Assembly: GCA_002316675.1 (NCBI GenBank)
Contig: DCDZ01000003.1
Span: 61,719 to 81,317, forward strand
Origin: Tyzzerella sp. UBA1042
GTDB lineage: Bacteria > Bacillota > Clostridia > Lachnospirales > Anaerotignaceae
Length of the DNA stretch: 19,599 nucleotides
Direction: 5' to 3'
Shown: one piece after another, positions 1 to 7,600 of the stretch
How positions within the stretch are numbered: position 1 is the first letter of the stretch
Layout: each line of letters opens with the position of its first letter
The notes under the pieces: generated by a model
The model's database searches: none
What the model saw: only the letters and a program-made list of their open reading frames with translations
Told to the model about the DNA's origin: nothing
Program-made: the position numbers and the translations under genes

Positions 1-4
1 TCTT

Positions 5-10
5 CTCCTT
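5..10 (-). promoter_or_regulatory. Ribosome-binding site of a gene starting just outside the left edge
   Basis: The minus strand ends with GGAAAAGGAGAAGA. The AAGGAG at 5-10 is a good Shine-Dalgarno sequence with no start codon yet in the window, so a minus-strand gene probably starts within a few bases of the edge. Confidence 0.45.
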
Positions 11-85
11 TTCCTTACATTTTTACTGACAAAACGAAGAAAATGGGATTACGATGATCCGGATTCCTCATACTTCCCCAAATGC

Positions 86-102
86 ACGCAAAACTTTTGC
101 GT
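86..102. promoter_or_regulatory. 17-bp palindrome, possible operator for the gene left of the window
   Basis: ACGCAAAA-C-TTTTGCGT is a perfect 8+1+8 inverted repeat. It lies about 80 nt upstream of the left-edge ribosome site, past the preceding terminator, so it is placed to control the next minus-strand gene. Its binding protein is unknown. Confidence 0.4.
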
Positions 103-137
103 AAAAGCTTCATAGGCCAAGCAGTCAAATTATTCCT

Positions 138-177
138 AAAAAACACAAGCAAAGCCTACTGTAGAACTCTGCTTGTG
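138..177 (-). terminator. Terminator of the hybrid kinase/HD-GYP operon
   Basis: CACAAGC (171-177) pairs with GCTTGTG (144-150), continuing inward past a bulge to a 3-nt loop, and six T follow (138-143). It lies about 107 nt after the HD-GYP stop. A small 5-bp hairpin (257-271) closer to the stop lacks a proper T tract. Confidence 0.8.
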
Positions 178-202
178 CAAAATAGGATGGCTTTCACTGC
201 TT

Positions 203-214
203 TATTGCGCAATA
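203..214. other. 12-bp perfect palindrome downstream of HD-GYP gene
   Basis: TATTGCGCAATA is a perfect dyad in the 3' untranslated stretch between the HD-GYP stop and the terminator. It could be a small RNA hairpin or a protein site; no function is visible. Confidence 0.3.
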
Positions 215-283
215 CTTTGCAAAAGCTTTCATGCCTTTTCCATACACCATTGTAAATCCCCGCTTAGGGGAACGCTCTCGTTT

Positions 284-1381
284 TTAAAAATCTCTATATT
301 GTTCACTAATCCCTCGAAATACTTCCGTTAATTTTAAGAAGGCCTTCACCAGCTCTTCGTCAAAATGCTTGCCGGCATCACCCACAATCATCTCTATGGC
401 TTGTTCATGGGGAAAGGCAGGTTTATAGACCCGTTTGCTGGTTAAAGCGTCATATACATCAACCAGAGCAACAATTCTTGCAGACAGAGGAATTTCCTCA
501 CCGGATAATCCGTTGGGATAGCCGGAGCCATTCCATTTTTCATGATGGCTATAGGTGATTTCTTTGGGGATACGCAGAAAATCATCGGGGCAATTCACCA
601 TTCTTTCTGCCTTCTCAATGGCTTCCTTCCCCAGTGTTGTATGGGTCTTCATGATTTCAAACTCTTCAAAGGTCAGCTTGCCCGGTTTTAATAAAATAGC
701 ATCGGGAATACCTACCTTTCCAATATCATGCAACGGCACAGCATTGACAAGGTTTTGCATGGTTTTTTCGTCTAATTGGTCTGCATATTTAGAGTCTCTT
801 GCCAAGCAATGGCACAGCTCTCTGGCAAACAGCTTTGTTCTTTGCAGATGGTTCCCCGTTTCATTATCTCTGATTTCCGCAAGGCTTGACATGGCCATAA
901 TGGTAATTTCCTGTAGTGCAGATATATCTTTGGTTCTTTTCGCAACTTCATCCTCCAGATATTGATTCCTATCTTTCAAAATATCGCTTGCCAGCTTTGT
1001 GGACAAATGCGCCTTGATGCGCGAGAGGAATATTTGCGGATTCACAGGCTTTGTTATGTAATCCACCGCCCCCAAATTGAGGCCCATATTTTCATCCCGA
1101 GGCTCATTTTTAGCGGTAAGAAAGATGACCGGAATATCCCGCAGGCTCTCATCCGCTTTTAATCTGCGGCAGGTTTCGTACCCATCCATCACCGGCATCA
1201 TCACATCCAGCAAAATAATATCCGGCTGCTCCTCCTGGATTAGCCGCAAGGCCCGCTGACCGTTTAATGCAATTCTGACGTTATACTCCTCTTTGAGCAA
1301 CTCGGAAAACAAGGTAATGTTATCCGGTACATCATCCACGACCATAACAGTAAACTTTGTAGTTTTATCCTCATTTTTCAT
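284..1381 (-). CDS. Response regulator with HD-GYP c-di-GMP phosphodiesterase domain
   Basis: This is a 365-residue cytosolic protein. The receiver domain (about 10-128) has VVDD, phospho-acceptor Asp59 in LLDVMMP, Thr89 and Lys111 in ITKP. A helical linker (about 130-165) joins it to an HD-GYP domain (about 165-350) with GNHLQRT, the HD pair His218-Asp219 in LHDIGKVGIPD, HH279-280 in SHHEKWNGSGYPNGL (GYP at 287-289) and DVYDALTS. All signature residues for c-di-GMP hydrolysis are present. Phosphorylation by the upstream hybrid kinase probably controls this activity; the substrate is inferred from family knowledge. A longer frame begins at 1429, but the ATG at 1381 has GGAGG 7 nt upstream and overlaps the kinase 3' end by 11 nt, implying translational coupling. 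No DNA-binding output domain is present in the pair. Confidence 0.93.
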   Translation of the reverse strand: MKNEDKTTKFTVMVVDDVPDNITLFSELLKEEYNVRIALNGQRALRLIQEEQPDIILLDVMMPVMDGYETCRRLKADESLRDIPVIFLTAKNEPRDENMGLNLGAVDYITKPVNPQIFLSRIKAHLSTKLASDILKDRNQYLEDEVAKRTKDISALQEITIMAMSSLAEIRDNETGNHLQRTKLFARELCHCLARDSKYADQLDEKTMQNLVNAVPLHDIGKVGIPDAILLKPGKLTFEEFEIMKTHTTLGKEAIEKAERMVNCPDDFLRIPKEITYSHHEKWNGSGYPNGLSGEEIPLSARIVALVDVYDALTSKRVYKPAFPHEQAIEMIVGDAGKHFDEELVKAFLKLTEVFRGISEQYRDF

Positions 1382-4300
1382 TTGTTTTCCTCCATCCCTG
1401 TACAATAGCAGCCGCTTCATCAAACTCATATCGTTCTATATAGTGTGCCATTTTTTGATATAGCGCCTCTCCGGCTGCTCTCTTGATAACGGCACGCATT
1501 TCATTAAAATAGTCTAGCGCTTCAGGGTTTCCCATTTTCAACATAGACATTAATGCCTCTACAACTTCACCTACTTCTGTATCATCGGGCTCCCTTTGGC
1601 TATCTTGATTCCTTTCAATAACCCCAAGGATTGCCGAGGCGACCCGGGAATACTCTTTTTGCAGCATATCCACTGCATTTTGGAGCTCCAACTCATCGAC
1701 TCCTGTCTCCGCCGCATTTTCTAACCTACGGGAAAGACGATATACCTCCGTTGCACCGATATTCCCGGCAACCCCCTTGAGCAAATGCCCTTCCCTCGCA
1801 AGATGCTCGCCCACACTGTTTTTGATTCTTGCCATCGCAGCTTCCTGCTCTATCGCAAATTTATAAAGCAATTCTTGATATAAGGCAATGTTTCCGGCGG
1901 AACGCAAAAGACCTTCATCCAAATTCACCCCATCAATAGGGGGAAGGGCTTCCTTGTTCTGGTGGAGCGCTTCCGCCCCAAGCAGTTCTTCCTGCCCTCT
2001 ATTCAGCTCCAAAGCTTCCCCTTTGCTCCATTTTGCAACCATTTGGGCAAGGACGTGAGGATCAATGGGTTTCCCTATGGAATCATTCATACCACTATGG
2101 GCACACTTATCCTCCTCGCCTTGGAGGTTTCTTGCGGTCATTGCAATAATCGGAATCCTTTGATCCGCCTCACGAATACATTTTGCAGCTTCAAATCCAT
2201 CCATTTCGGGCATTTGAATATCCATAAAAATCATATCATACGTTTGTTTTTTGCCAAGGAAAAGCGCCACCGCCTTGCGTCCGTTCTCGGCAATATCAAC
2301 ATGGCAGCCCTGCAGCTCTAAAAGCTCTCTGGCAATTTGCTGATTCACCTCATGATCCTCCGCCAGCAAAATACGAATTCCTTCTATGCCGTGGTCTCTC
2401 GTGGTTTTTGATGCTTCCTTTGCAGATAGGGGAAGTGTATCGGCAAAAATACTCACAATGGTATCATACAAGCTGGAATGGGTCACAGGCTTCATCAAAT
2501 ATGCAGAAATCTGCAAGTCCCGGGCGGCTTTTTTCAGCTCCTCCATATCATAGGCAGTCACAAACACTGCCACGGGCTTTGGTGTAATTTCCTCCATGGA
2601 ATTTATTTTTTTCACCGTCTCAATGCCGTCCAAATCCGGCATTTTCCAATCAATCAAAAGCAGTTGATACGGCTCCGCCCCCTTCCTTTGCAAAAGCGCC
2701 AAGGCCTCGCTTCCGGAACCGGCCAAAACAACCTGTGCTCCCATATGCTCCATATATTCCTTCAAAATTTCGCCCGCCGCCGCATTATCATCCACGACAA
2801 GGGTTTTCATTCCTTTGATGTCCAGCAATGTCACACTTTTCTTTGCTTTTTCCCCTTCTCCTATGCCAAAATACGCAGTAAAGTAAAATGTACTCCCCAC
2901 ATTTTCTTCACTTTTCAGCCATAAATCCCCCTCCATCAGCTCTATCAAGCTTTTGCAGATCGTAAGCCCCAACCCGGTGCCTCCGTATTGCCTTGTGATA
3001 GAGCTATCCGATTGGGTAAAGGCCTCGAACAGCTTACTTTGATTCGCCTTGGATATGCCAATGCCCGTATCGGCTATGGCAAATTTCAAGCACATCCCTT
3101 CTTTCTTTCCCTCCTCCTTGCTAACAGCAATGCGAATTTCGCCATGATGGGTGAACTTCACCGCATTGCTCAACAGGTTTGTAATAACCTGACCCAATCT
3201 TAAAGGGTCACCAATTAACACCTGGGGAATGTCATAGGAAAGATGATACACAATTTCAACATTCTTTTCCCTGGCCTTGGGCAGCATCAAATCTATGGAT
3301 TTTAATATCACCTGATCCAGATGGAAGGCAACCTCTTCCATACTTACTCTGCCTGCCTCAATTTTTGAAAAATCCAATATATCATTGACAATGCCAAGCA
3401 GGGAGGTAGCCGCATTGTTGATTTTAACAATATAATCCCTTTGTTTTTCTGTCAGCTGTGTTTGCATGGCCAAATAAGACATCCCAATGACCGCATTCAT
3501 GGGTGTTCTGATTTCGTGGCTCATATTTGCAAGGAACATAGATTTTGCTTCTGTTGCGGCATTGGCCTGAACCAACGCATCATGCAATTTTTTCTCATTT
3601 TCCTTCAATTCCGAAATATCCGTCATCATACCAATATAACCGTCAACGCTGCCTTTGGAAGCATAGTATGCATTAACACAATATAAAAGAGGGGTTTCTT
3701 TTCCTGCCAAGCGAGATGTAATCTGGCGAAGCACAGGCTTCCCCGTCTTCAAAGATTCCTCCCGCATTTCAATAAACCGATTATATTGATAGGCTTGCAG
3801 CCACGGCAAATCCTTTAAATTCTTACCTTTATGCAAGTTGGTATCTATCTGATAAACCCTTTTAAATTCTGCATTCGCGCCCAAAAAGATCCCATTTTTG
3901 TCAACATAAAAAATCGAATTGGGGATAACGTCTATTAACTGGGCAATAAAGCTGCTTTGGTCTTCCAAGGTATTTTTCAAACGGCGAGCCTCGGTAATGT
4001 CCTCCTTAATACTCACAAAATGTGTAATTTCTCCGTTTTCCCCCACAATGGGAGAAATAAATGCCCGCTCGTAAAACTCCTCCCCGTTTTTATCAATATT
4101 CGTGAATTCACCAACCCAGTTTTCTCCTTGGGTAATGCTCTGCCATAAGGTTTTGTAAATTTCCGGGGCATTCCTCGGAGATTTCAAAATTCTTGTATGC
4201 TTTCCCAAGGCCTCCGCAAAGGAATATCCCGTCACTTGGGTAAAGTATGGATTTACATATTGTATAAAGCCGCCTGCATCGGTGATGACAACGGAGAGGG

Positions 4301-4757
4301 GCGACTGCTCGATCACGCTGGAGTAAAGGCGCAGCTGCTCCTTTTCTTCATTTTTCAGTGTGTATTTTGAGACTGCCTCCTGCTTTATTTTATTTGTGTA
4401 GTGCTTTATATGAAAAATAATAAAATACGTCACCGCTATACTTGCAAGCAGCTCTATTACACCTGCCCAGAACGCAACGCTTGCTGCACCGGCAAGAATA
4501 AGAAGCATAGAGGTATTACAAGCATACGAAATAAGAAACCGCTTTTTCGTAGCTGCCCTTGTTATAAAGCCAATGATTGCGGCAAACTGAACGCTTGCGA
4601 AAATCCCCATCATTCCCGCAGCATAGATCCCCCAAAAGGATATGCCCTGAAACACCCCATATAACGAATACGCCATCATAAAAAAAGAAAGGAAATAAAC
4701 AAATAAAAATAGTATTCCCCCCTTGGTTTGCATGGTGCCTTCTTCCTCCTTGGTCAT
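1371..4757 (-). CDS. Membrane hybrid histidine kinase (PAS-PAS-HisKA-HATPase-REC-REC-Hpt)
   Basis: This 1128-residue phosphorelay sensor has several transmembrane helices in residues 13-118, then PAS1 (about 143-258, exit DITEARR) and PAS2 (about 268-385, exit DISELKE). HisKA follows with NMSHEIRTPMNAVIG (His414), HATPase_c (about 515-632; NLLSNAVKF, DTGIGIS, GTGLGL), REC1 (Asp703 in LIDWKMPDLDG, Lys756), REC2 (Asp846 in FMDIQMPEMDG, Lys896) and an Hpt domain (His991 in GHLLKGVAGNIGA). A helical tail of about 75 residues ends the protein. All phospho-transfer residues are intact, so a His-Asp-His relay to a separate receiver is expected. Two starts are plausible: ATG 4757 with GGGAG 6 nt upstream, or ATG 4733 with AAGGAGG 10 nt upstream, which would remove eight residues. 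The signal sensed is unknown. The gene overlaps the REC-HD-GYP gene by 11 nt, its likely phosphate acceptor. Confidence 0.93.
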   Translation of the reverse strand: MTKEEEGTMQTKGGILFLFVYFLSFFMMAYSLYGVFQGISFWGIYAAGMMGIFASVQFAAIIGFITRAATKKRFLISYACNTSMLLILAGAASVAFWAGVIELLASIAVTYFIIFHIKHYTNKIKQEAVSKYTLKNEEKEQLRLYSSVIEQSPLSVVITDAGGFIQYVNPYFTQVTGYSFAEALGKHTRILKSPRNAPEIYKTLWQSITQGENWVGEFTNIDKNGEEFYERAFISPIVGENGEITHFVSIKEDITEARRLKNTLEDQSSFIAQLIDVIPNSIFYVDKNGIFLGANAEFKRVYQIDTNLHKGKNLKDLPWLQAYQYNRFIEMREESLKTGKPVLRQITSRLAGKETPLLYCVNAYYASKGSVDGYIGMMTDISELKENEKKLHDALVQANAATEAKSMFLANMSHEIRTPMNAVIGMSYLAMQTQLTEKQRDYIVKINNAATSLLGIVNDILDFSKIEAGRVSMEEVAFHLDQVILKSIDLMLPKAREKNVEIVYHLSYDIPQVLIGDPLRLGQVITNLLSNAVKFTHHGEIRIAVSKEEGKKEGMCLKFAIADTGIGISKANQSKLFEAFTQSDSSITRQYGGTGLGLTICKSLIELMEGDLWLKSEENVGSTFYFTAYFGIGEGEKAKKSVTLLDIKGMKTLVVDDNAAAGEILKEYMEHMGAQVVLAGSGSEALALLQRKGAEPYQLLLIDWKMPDLDGIETVKKINSMEEITPKPVAVFVTAYDMEELKKAARDLQISAYLMKPVTHSSLYDTIVSIFADTLPLSAKEASKTTRDHGIEGIRILLAEDHEVNQQIARELLELQGCHVDIAENGRKAVALFLGKKQTYDMIFMDIQMPEMDGFEAAKCIREADQRIPIIAMTARNLQGEEDKCAHSGMNDSIGKPIDPHVLAQMVAKWSKGEALELNRGQEELLGAEALHQNKEALPPIDGVNLDEGLLRSAGNIALYQELLYKFAIEQEAAMARIKNSVGEHLAREGHLLKGVAGNIGATEVYRLSRRLENAAETGVDELELQNAVDMLQKEYSRVASAILGVIERNQDSQREPDDTEVGEVVEALMSMLKMGNPEALDYFNEMRAVIKRAAGEALYQKMAHYIERYEFDEAAAIVQGWRKTNEK

Positions 4758-5218
4758 ATTCTACTCCCTTCTGTCATATAAAACTAGCTACAAAACCTTC
4801 CCCTACGACTGCAAGGCCTTTTTCTCATAGAATGCTGCCTAACGGGAACGTATGATGCCGCCAATGGCTTTACATAGAACGAAAAAATCGGCAAACCTTC
4901 CCTATTGCAAGAATTTTCTATGTTTAATAGTAACATAATTTTACCAAATAGAAAGGCAATTTGTCTATTTTTATCTGCTGAAATTTGTTAAATATGATTA
5001 TTTTTCGTATTATCTTAATGTTAAAAATATCTCGCCCCATCCTCATACATCATTCTTTTTGAGCCCTCCATCTGCCTGTCTTTCCCGCTACTTTCTAAAT
5101 TATAGCAAATTTTTTTAACACAACACCAAAATCCTTTTATATCTATTCGTTTAAAAAATTGTTAATGCATTTTATGACAATGAAACCAAAGTGCCTTCCT
5201 ATGGTGATCTGTGAAAAC
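4758..5218. other. Intergenic region upstream of the hybrid kinase
   Basis: These 461 nt are AT-rich and hold no supported gene. On the minus strand an extended -10 (TGCTATAAT, 5099-5107) is followed by a 16-codon frame (MEGSKRMMYEDGARYF) with a poor ribosome site. A second promoter lies at 4938-4967. The last 180 nt form a leader of unknown structure before the kinase. I did not recognise a c-di-GMP riboswitch, although the downstream operon encodes a c-di-GMP enzyme. Confidence 0.45.
4938..4967 (-). promoter_or_regulatory. Candidate promoter of the hybrid kinase operon
   Basis: TAGACA (4962-4967, 5 of 6 consensus) and TAAAAT (4938-4943, 5 of 6) are 18 nt apart on the minus strand, about 180 nt before the kinase ATG. 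The region is AT-rich, so chance matches are possible. Confidence 0.4.
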
Positions 5219-5263
5219 AAAAAAGAGTATTCCAAATGTCATGAAAAGACGGAAGAATACTCT
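5219..5263 (-). terminator. Terminator of the hydrogenase-ECF operon
   Basis: Perfect 9-bp arms (5255-5263 and 5224-5232, AGAGTATTC/GAATACTCT) around a 22-nt loop are followed by six T/U overlapping the end of the second arm (5219-5224). It starts 7 nt after the ECF stop. Confidence 0.85.
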
Positions 5264-5270
5264 CTTTTTC

Positions 5271-5795
5271 TTAATTTTTCGGCTCAATCAAATACAAGTG
5301 TTTTACCCGTATATGAATGACATAAGCAATACTGCATCCAATGACCGCAGTGATAAACTGGGTAATGGAGAAAGTCGTTTTTACAACGCCAATCATTTTT
5401 TCAGGAAGCGCCGTTCCAAAAAGCGGAAGCACTGCGTACCAAACCAAAAGCCACAGCACCACTGCCTTCAAAATAGACCCAAGGGCAAGCCAAGCCAGAA
5501 GCTTTTCTTTTCTCCCTCTGTTCGCCAGTATGACCAAGGTCAAATTTCCAAGCATTACCACAACAATCATAAGGGGAATGGTCTGCATAATCGGCGTCAG
5601 CCCCATAAAGTAAGCAATAATTGGTGTGGCAATTGCGATGAAAATCCCTCCGGAGGCGCCAACCGACAGCGTTGCCATAACCAACACCGTATTGACCGCA
5701 GAACCTGTGAGATAAACGGAAACGCCCTTTAAACTCTGAAAAACAATGCAAATTGCCAATAATAGTGCAGTGAATACCAATTGTTTTGTCTTCAT
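5271..5795 (-). CDS. ECF transporter S-component-like membrane protein
   Basis: This 174-residue, very hydrophobic protein has five to six predicted transmembrane helices. Features resembling ECF S components are the short N-terminus running straight into helix 1 (TALLLAICIVFQSL), an Asn-led second helix (NTVLVMATLSVGASGG), a Pro-rich third segment (IATPIIAYFMG) and a GNLTLVILANRGRK stretch before the later helices. S components bind a vitamin or metal and work with a shared energy-coupling module; no EcfA/T genes are nearby, so a group-II arrangement is likely. The substrate cannot be read from the sequence. The ATG at 5795 has an AGGAGG site and lies 24 nt after the hydrogenase stop, and a terminator follows, so the two genes form an operon. 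The link may reflect a cofactor need of the hydrogenase, but that is speculation. Confidence 0.7.
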   Translation of the reverse strand: MKTKQLVFTALLLAICIVFQSLKGVSVYLTGSAVNTVLVMATLSVGASGGIFIAIATPIIAYFMGLTPIMQTIPLMIVVVMLGNLTLVILANRGRKEKLLAWLALGSILKAVVLWLLVWYAVLPLFGTALPEKMIGVVKTTFSITQFITAVIGCSIAYVIHIRVKHLYLIEPKN

Positions 5796-5819
5796 TTTCC
5801 CTCCTCAAGGATACTCCTC

Positions 5820-7301
5820 TTATTTTCCTTCCATGTGAAACTCTCTTTCCATATTGACTGTAGTATAATCGTAACCGGTCATCCCTTCATAAGGATTTTG
5901 CGTTGCCGCAGTTTTTCCGTAACGATTTAAAAACTCAATTCCCTTTTGGTCGTGGGTTAAAGATGCAGAACCGCCGGTACAGCCATTTTTACAAGCCATT
6001 CCTTCAAGCAAATTGGCATTCAGCCTGCCAAAGGATGCCAGTTTCATATTTTTAATGCATTCATCCAGGCCGTTGCAATGGATGGGTTTAATTTCTTTTT
6101 CTATTCCTTCCAAATCAGCAACCTTTAAAACGCTTTCTGAAACCCCCCCGGTTCTGCCGAAGATGCGCCCAAAGTAGGAAGGTGCACCGGCGTCTCTTTC
6201 TTCAAAAGCTTTTAAATCAAACCCCTTTGCATCAAAGGTTGCCATCAATTCCTCAAAGGTAATGACATAGTCAACGGCACCAGCCAAATCCTTCTGCTTT
6301 ATTTCAACCTTCTTGGCAGTACAAGGCCCAATGAAAATAACTCTGGCTTTCTTATCCTTATCATGAATGGATCTGGCCAGTGCAATCATAGGGGACACGG
6401 TGGTTGAAACATGGTCCATAAATTGCGGATGGTTTCTGCGCACATAATCCACAAAAGCGGGACAGCAAGAAGTTGTTTTCCAACCCTTTTCATCAATGGT
6501 TTCCGCAAATTCCTTTGCTTCCGCAATAGCAACCATATCGCCGCCGATGGCCGCCTCAATCACATCGTAAAAGCCCAATTCTTTAATTGCGGCAAACACC
6601 TGGCCCGTTTTCACCTCTGGGAATTGGCTGGCAATTGCCGGAGCAACAATGGCATAAACATGATAATTTGTATTATTCCAAGAATGCTGAATCAAATCCA
6701 AAACATTCAATACAAAGGGCTTATCCACAATGGCACCAAAGGGACACTGGTAAACACAGGCACCGCAGGAAATACACTTTTCATGATCAATAAAGGCTTT
6801 TTTCTCCTCATTAATCTGAACGGCACCCACCGCGCAAGAGCGAATGCACGGCCTTTTTACTTCACTTATGGCATTAAACGGACAAGCCTGCTTGCACCGT
6901 CCACATTCTATACACAATGCTTGATCAATATAAGACCTATGGTTCACAATGGTGATTGCATTTCTTGGACAAACCTCCTGACATTTATGCCCAAGGCAGC
7001 CTCGGCAGGCCTCTGTCACAACAAAACGGTCAATGGGGCACTCATCGCAGGCCGAAGAAAGCACATTAATCACGCGGTCATCCTTGGAAGGCTCTAAAAC
7101 CAACCTCACCCGTTCCTCAATGATATGTCTCTCCTTATAGATACAGCAACGAAACACGGCTTTTGGCCCTGGAATAATTGCCTCGGCAATCTCTCTATAT
7201 GAATTAATTGATTTATCCAGCGTGCCTTCAAAAAAGCGTTGAGCAACTTCTTTATTCACTAAATATTTTATATATTGAACATTGCTTTCAAAACCCTTCA
7301 T
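5820..7301 (-). CDS. Monomeric [FeFe] hydrogenase, group B-like
   Basis: This 493-residue cytosolic iron-sulfur enzyme is predicted to interconvert protons and H2. An N-terminal region (about 1-80) without recognised motifs precedes Cys85/Cys88. Ferredoxin-type clusters follow: C99-x2-C102-x4-C107-x3-CP, C130-x2-C133-x2-C136-x3-CP and C176-x2-C179-x2-C182-x3-CP, with an extra Cys pair at 152/156. The H-cluster domain (about 215-445) has the three signatures: TTSCCPAF (Cys279, the likely proton-relay Cys, and ligand Cys280), GPCTAKKVE (Cys327) and EGMACKNGCTGG (Cys437, Cys441). The usual Met before PC in the second motif is Gly, and the third ends GGS rather than GGG. Length and motifs best fit the group B (B1/B3) clade. 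The ATG at 7301 has an AAAGGGGGA site; a longer frame to 7349 lacks one. An ECF-type S component follows after 24 nt. Maturases HydEFG are not in the window. Confidence 0.9.
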   Translation of the reverse strand: MKGFESNVQYIKYLVNKEVAQRFFEGTLDKSINSYREIAEAIIPGPKAVFRCCIYKERHIIEERVRLVLEPSKDDRVINVLSSACDECPIDRFVVTEACRGCLGHKCQEVCPRNAITIVNHRSYIDQALCIECGRCKQACPFNAISEVKRPCIRSCAVGAVQINEEKKAFIDHEKCISCGACVYQCPFGAIVDKPFVLNVLDLIQHSWNNTNYHVYAIVAPAIASQFPEVKTGQVFAAIKELGFYDVIEAAIGGDMVAIAEAKEFAETIDEKGWKTTSCCPAFVDYVRRNHPQFMDHVSTTVSPMIALARSIHDKDKKARVIFIGPCTAKKVEIKQKDLAGAVDYVITFEELMATFDAKGFDLKAFEERDAGAPSYFGRIFGRTGGVSESVLKVADLEGIEKEIKPIHCNGLDECIKNMKLASFGRLNANLLEGMACKNGCTGGSASLTHDQKGIEFLNRYGKTAATQNPYEGMTGYDYTTVNMEREFHMEGK

Positions 7302-7315
7302 TTCTATCCCCCTTT

Positions 7316-7423
7316 TTAATACATATCCATCGCGCCTCTTTTGATCCAAAAGTGCCTTCCATCGTTATAAAGATCATTTCCAATAGAGAATGCCTCATTT
7401 TGCAACAAAGCCGCCCTATTCAT
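7316..7423 (-). CDS. Possible 35-residue leader peptide upstream of the hydrogenase
   Basis: An ATG at 7423 follows AAAGAGGTGA (short spacing, about 3 nt) and opens a 35-codon frame ending in TAA at 7316-7318. The product begins MNRAALLQNEAFSIGN and ends KRGAMDMY; it contains one Trp, one His and no membrane segment. Its stop lies 14 nt before the hydrogenase ATG, so the two could be translationally coupled. I recognise no family. It may be a leader peptide, a real small protein, or chance; only conservation in relatives would decide. The frame lies just after a terminator-like hairpin, which makes a regulatory leader role attractive. Confidence 0.35.
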   Translation of the reverse strand: MNRAALLQNEAFSIGNDLYNDGRHFWIKRGAMDMY

Positions 7424-7444
7424 TCACCTCTTTTTCATGGCGAT

Positions 7445-7494
7445 AAAAAAGCAACGCAGTATTTTGAATACAGTATACGACGTTACTTTTTTTT
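7445..7494 (-). terminator. Leader terminator-like hairpin (bidirectional) before the hydrogenase
   Basis: Arms 7475-7486 and 7451-7462 pair over 12 positions with one mismatch and two G-U wobbles, around a 12-nt loop. Six T follow on the minus strand (7445-7450) and eight T on the plus strand (7487-7494), so it could stop transcription both ways. It lies about 110 nt inside the predicted hydrogenase transcript and 22 nt before a small reading frame, so it may be an attenuator rather than an operon end. Confidence 0.65.
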
Positions 7495-7527
7495 AAAAAA
7501 TAAATTTCTGTTTTTTATTTTGTTTTT

Positions 7528-7555
7528 GAATAATCCCGAACTTATGGGCTTATTC
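7528..7555 (-). other. Stem-loop in hydrogenase leader
   Basis: Arms GAATAA/TTATTC plus CCC/GGG, with one internal mismatch and an 8-nt loop, lie between the promoter and the terminator-like hairpin. No T tract follows on the minus strand. Confidence 0.4.
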
Positions 7556-7580
7556 TAACACGTTTTTATTTCGCATGCAA

Positions 7581-7590
7581 GATAATTATC
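7581..7590. promoter_or_regulatory. 10-bp palindrome at the expected hydrogenase transcript start
   Basis: GATAATTATC is a perfect dyad just downstream of the TATAAT, a repressor-like position. It resembles half-sites of Fur-type operators but is shorter than a full Fur box. The AT-rich background makes chance possible. Confidence 0.3.
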
Positions 7591-7600
7591 CTTTTTCACC

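Noticed and set aside
4758..4930. Possible c-di-GMP riboswitch suggested by GGCAAACC near 4890
   Set aside because: The string is on the plus strand, where no gene follows, and the rest of the GEMM-type consensus is absent.
5211..5732. Plus-strand open frame of 173 codons
   Set aside because: It runs antisense to the ECF S-component gene and through its terminator. Its composition is unlike a natural protein and no ribosome site is convincing.
5401..5808. Minus-strand frame of 135 codons overlapping the ECF gene
   Set aside because: It is an alternative frame of the same strand. The ECF frame has the AGGAGG site and a coherent membrane topology.
6411..7097. Plus-strand open frame of 228 codons
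   Set aside because: It lies wholly opposite the hydrogenase gene, whose motifs are unmistakable. Its product has no recognisable domain, so it is an antisense shadow.
5187..7360. Shared string AAGTGCCTTCC near 5190 and near 7351
   Set aside because: It is an 11-12 base match at unrelated positions, one downstream of a terminator and one inside a leader. Matches of this length are expected by chance in 20 kb.
7520..7560. Resemblance of GCCCATAAGTT to part of a purine riboswitch
   Set aside because: Only a short string matches. The conserved junction and second hairpin loop are missing, and the gene downstream is not purine-related.
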